DNA of 6,835 bases from Dehalococcoidia bacterium. GTDB taxonomy: Bacteria; Chloroflexota; Dehalococcoidia; Lucifugimonadales; SHYF01. The notes beneath the pieces are model-generated. The model was not told where the DNA came from, did not search any database, and worked only from the letters and a program-made list of their open reading frames with translations. The stretch spans positions 1 through 6,835 of the forward strand of contig SHYF01000093.1 of assembly GCA_009692985.1 (NCBI GenBank), given 5' to 3'. Position numbers and translations under genes: made by a program. Positions 6,464 to 6,835 of the stretch are shown piece after piece; position 1 is the stretch's first letter; every line of letters starts with the position of its first letter.

Positions 6464-6835
6464 ATGAGACGCGAAGAAGTTGATATAAGGTTCTATCTGG
6501 GGTTGCTCCGCCGCTGGTGGTGGGTACTGATGCTGGGTGCGTTGGTGGCTGGCACTACTTCTCTTCTGGTTAGCCGGAGCATGACTCCATTATACGTGGC
6601 CAAGGCAAGAGTGTTTGTCCAATCAGGGCGTGTTTTTCAGCCCTCGGTCAACGACATCCAGGTAAGCCAGCAGCTAGCTCGAGCCTATGGGGACCTGATT
6701 ACTACACGCCCAGTCCTGGAGGCTGTTATAGAGCAGCTTGCCCTGCCGTACACGCCCCAGATACTATCTGGGAAATTGGCTGTAACAGCCCCCGGAAGCT
6801 TCATAGATGTTGGAGTATCCGATCCCGACCCTGAG
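6464..6835 (+). CDS. Wzz/chain-length determinant protein, N-terminal part (runs off window)
   Basis: The first 124 residues of a polysaccharide co-polymerase (Wzz/LPS chain-length determinant superfamily), open to the window end. The start MRREEVDIRFYLGLLRRWWW is the usual short cytoplasmic lead with a Trp-rich edge before membrane helix 1 (about residues 18-36, WWWVLMLGALVAGTTSLLV). A periplasmic/extracytoplasmic part follows with the family phrase TPLYVAKARVFVQ, then a QVSQQLARAYGDLITTRPVL region typical of the YveK/CapA-type branch, and SGKLAVTAPGS. These proteins span the membrane twice and set polymer length with a Wzy polymerase; many are paired with or fused to a bacterial tyrosine kinase. 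Whether a kinase domain follows cannot be seen. ATG 6464 is supported by AAGGA upstream. The context, beside a flippase and a glycosyltransferase, fits Wzx/Wzy-type polysaccharide export. By eye its base composition is nearer to the 58-1200 gene than to the oxidoreductase. Confidence 0.88.
   Translation, partial: MRREEVDIRFYLGLLRRWWWVLMLGALVAGTTSLLVSRSMTPLYVAKARVFVQSGRVFQPSVNDIQVSQQLARAYGDLITTRPVLEAVIEQLALPYTPQILSGKLAVTAPGSFIDVGVSDPDPE

Noticed and set aside
1..6835. Mobile element, CRISPR array, toxin-antitoxin or defence system
   Set aside because: No transposase or integrase motifs, no spaced direct repeats, no target-site duplications and no small paired genes were seen; every sizeable coding stretch belongs to a polysaccharide or YvcK-type gene.

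Overview
This window is a stretch of a bacterial surface-polysaccharide (exopolysaccharide/O-antigen type) locus. All genes are on the + strand and packed tightly. By eye the DNA is moderately GC-rich, yet it uses ATA (Ile) and AGG/AGA (Arg) codons freely. The best taxonomic hint is the YvcK-like protein, which carries two hydrophobic segments before its nucleotide-binding core. I associate that layout with Chloroflexota (Dehalococcoidia/Anaerolineae-like lineages). The assignment is an inference; no rRNA or other marker gene is present.

Layout. Bases 1-57 hold only the possible tail of an upstream gene. A tight three-gene run follows: a GT-B family 4 glycosyltransferase (58-1200); a 14-helix Wzx-type flippase (1205-2689, 4 nt after the previous stop); and a 719-residue two-domain oxidoreductase (2690-4849, whose ATG directly follows the flippase stop). 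The last protein fuses an MDR/alcohol-dehydrogenase-like half to a Gfo/Idh/MocA half. An intrinsic terminator (4861-4884) closes the run. Its T-tract forms the start of a near-consensus sigma70-type promoter (TTGACG, 17 bp, TATACT; 4883-4911).

That promoter should drive the yvcK/CofD-like gene (about 4964-6316). The longest open frame begins at a TTG inside the -35 box, so the real start must lie downstream. After a 147-bp spacer, a Wzz/chain-length-determinant gene begins at 6464 and runs off the window end.

How the parts fit. The glycosyltransferase builds a lipid-linked glycan, the flippase moves it across the membrane, and the Wzz-type protein probably sets polymer length. The two-domain oxidoreductase probably makes or modifies a nucleotide-sugar precursor. 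YvcK-family proteins elsewhere bind UDP-sugars and influence envelope synthesis and carbon use, so a membrane-anchored YvcK with its own promoter inside this locus may couple UDP-sugar status to polysaccharide output. That last link is a hypothesis. I see no mobile element, CRISPR array, tRNA or rRNA, and no clear case for a wholly new system. The most unusual points are the terminator/promoter overlap, the start-codon problem of yvcK, and the apparent loss of zinc ligands in the dehydrogenase half.
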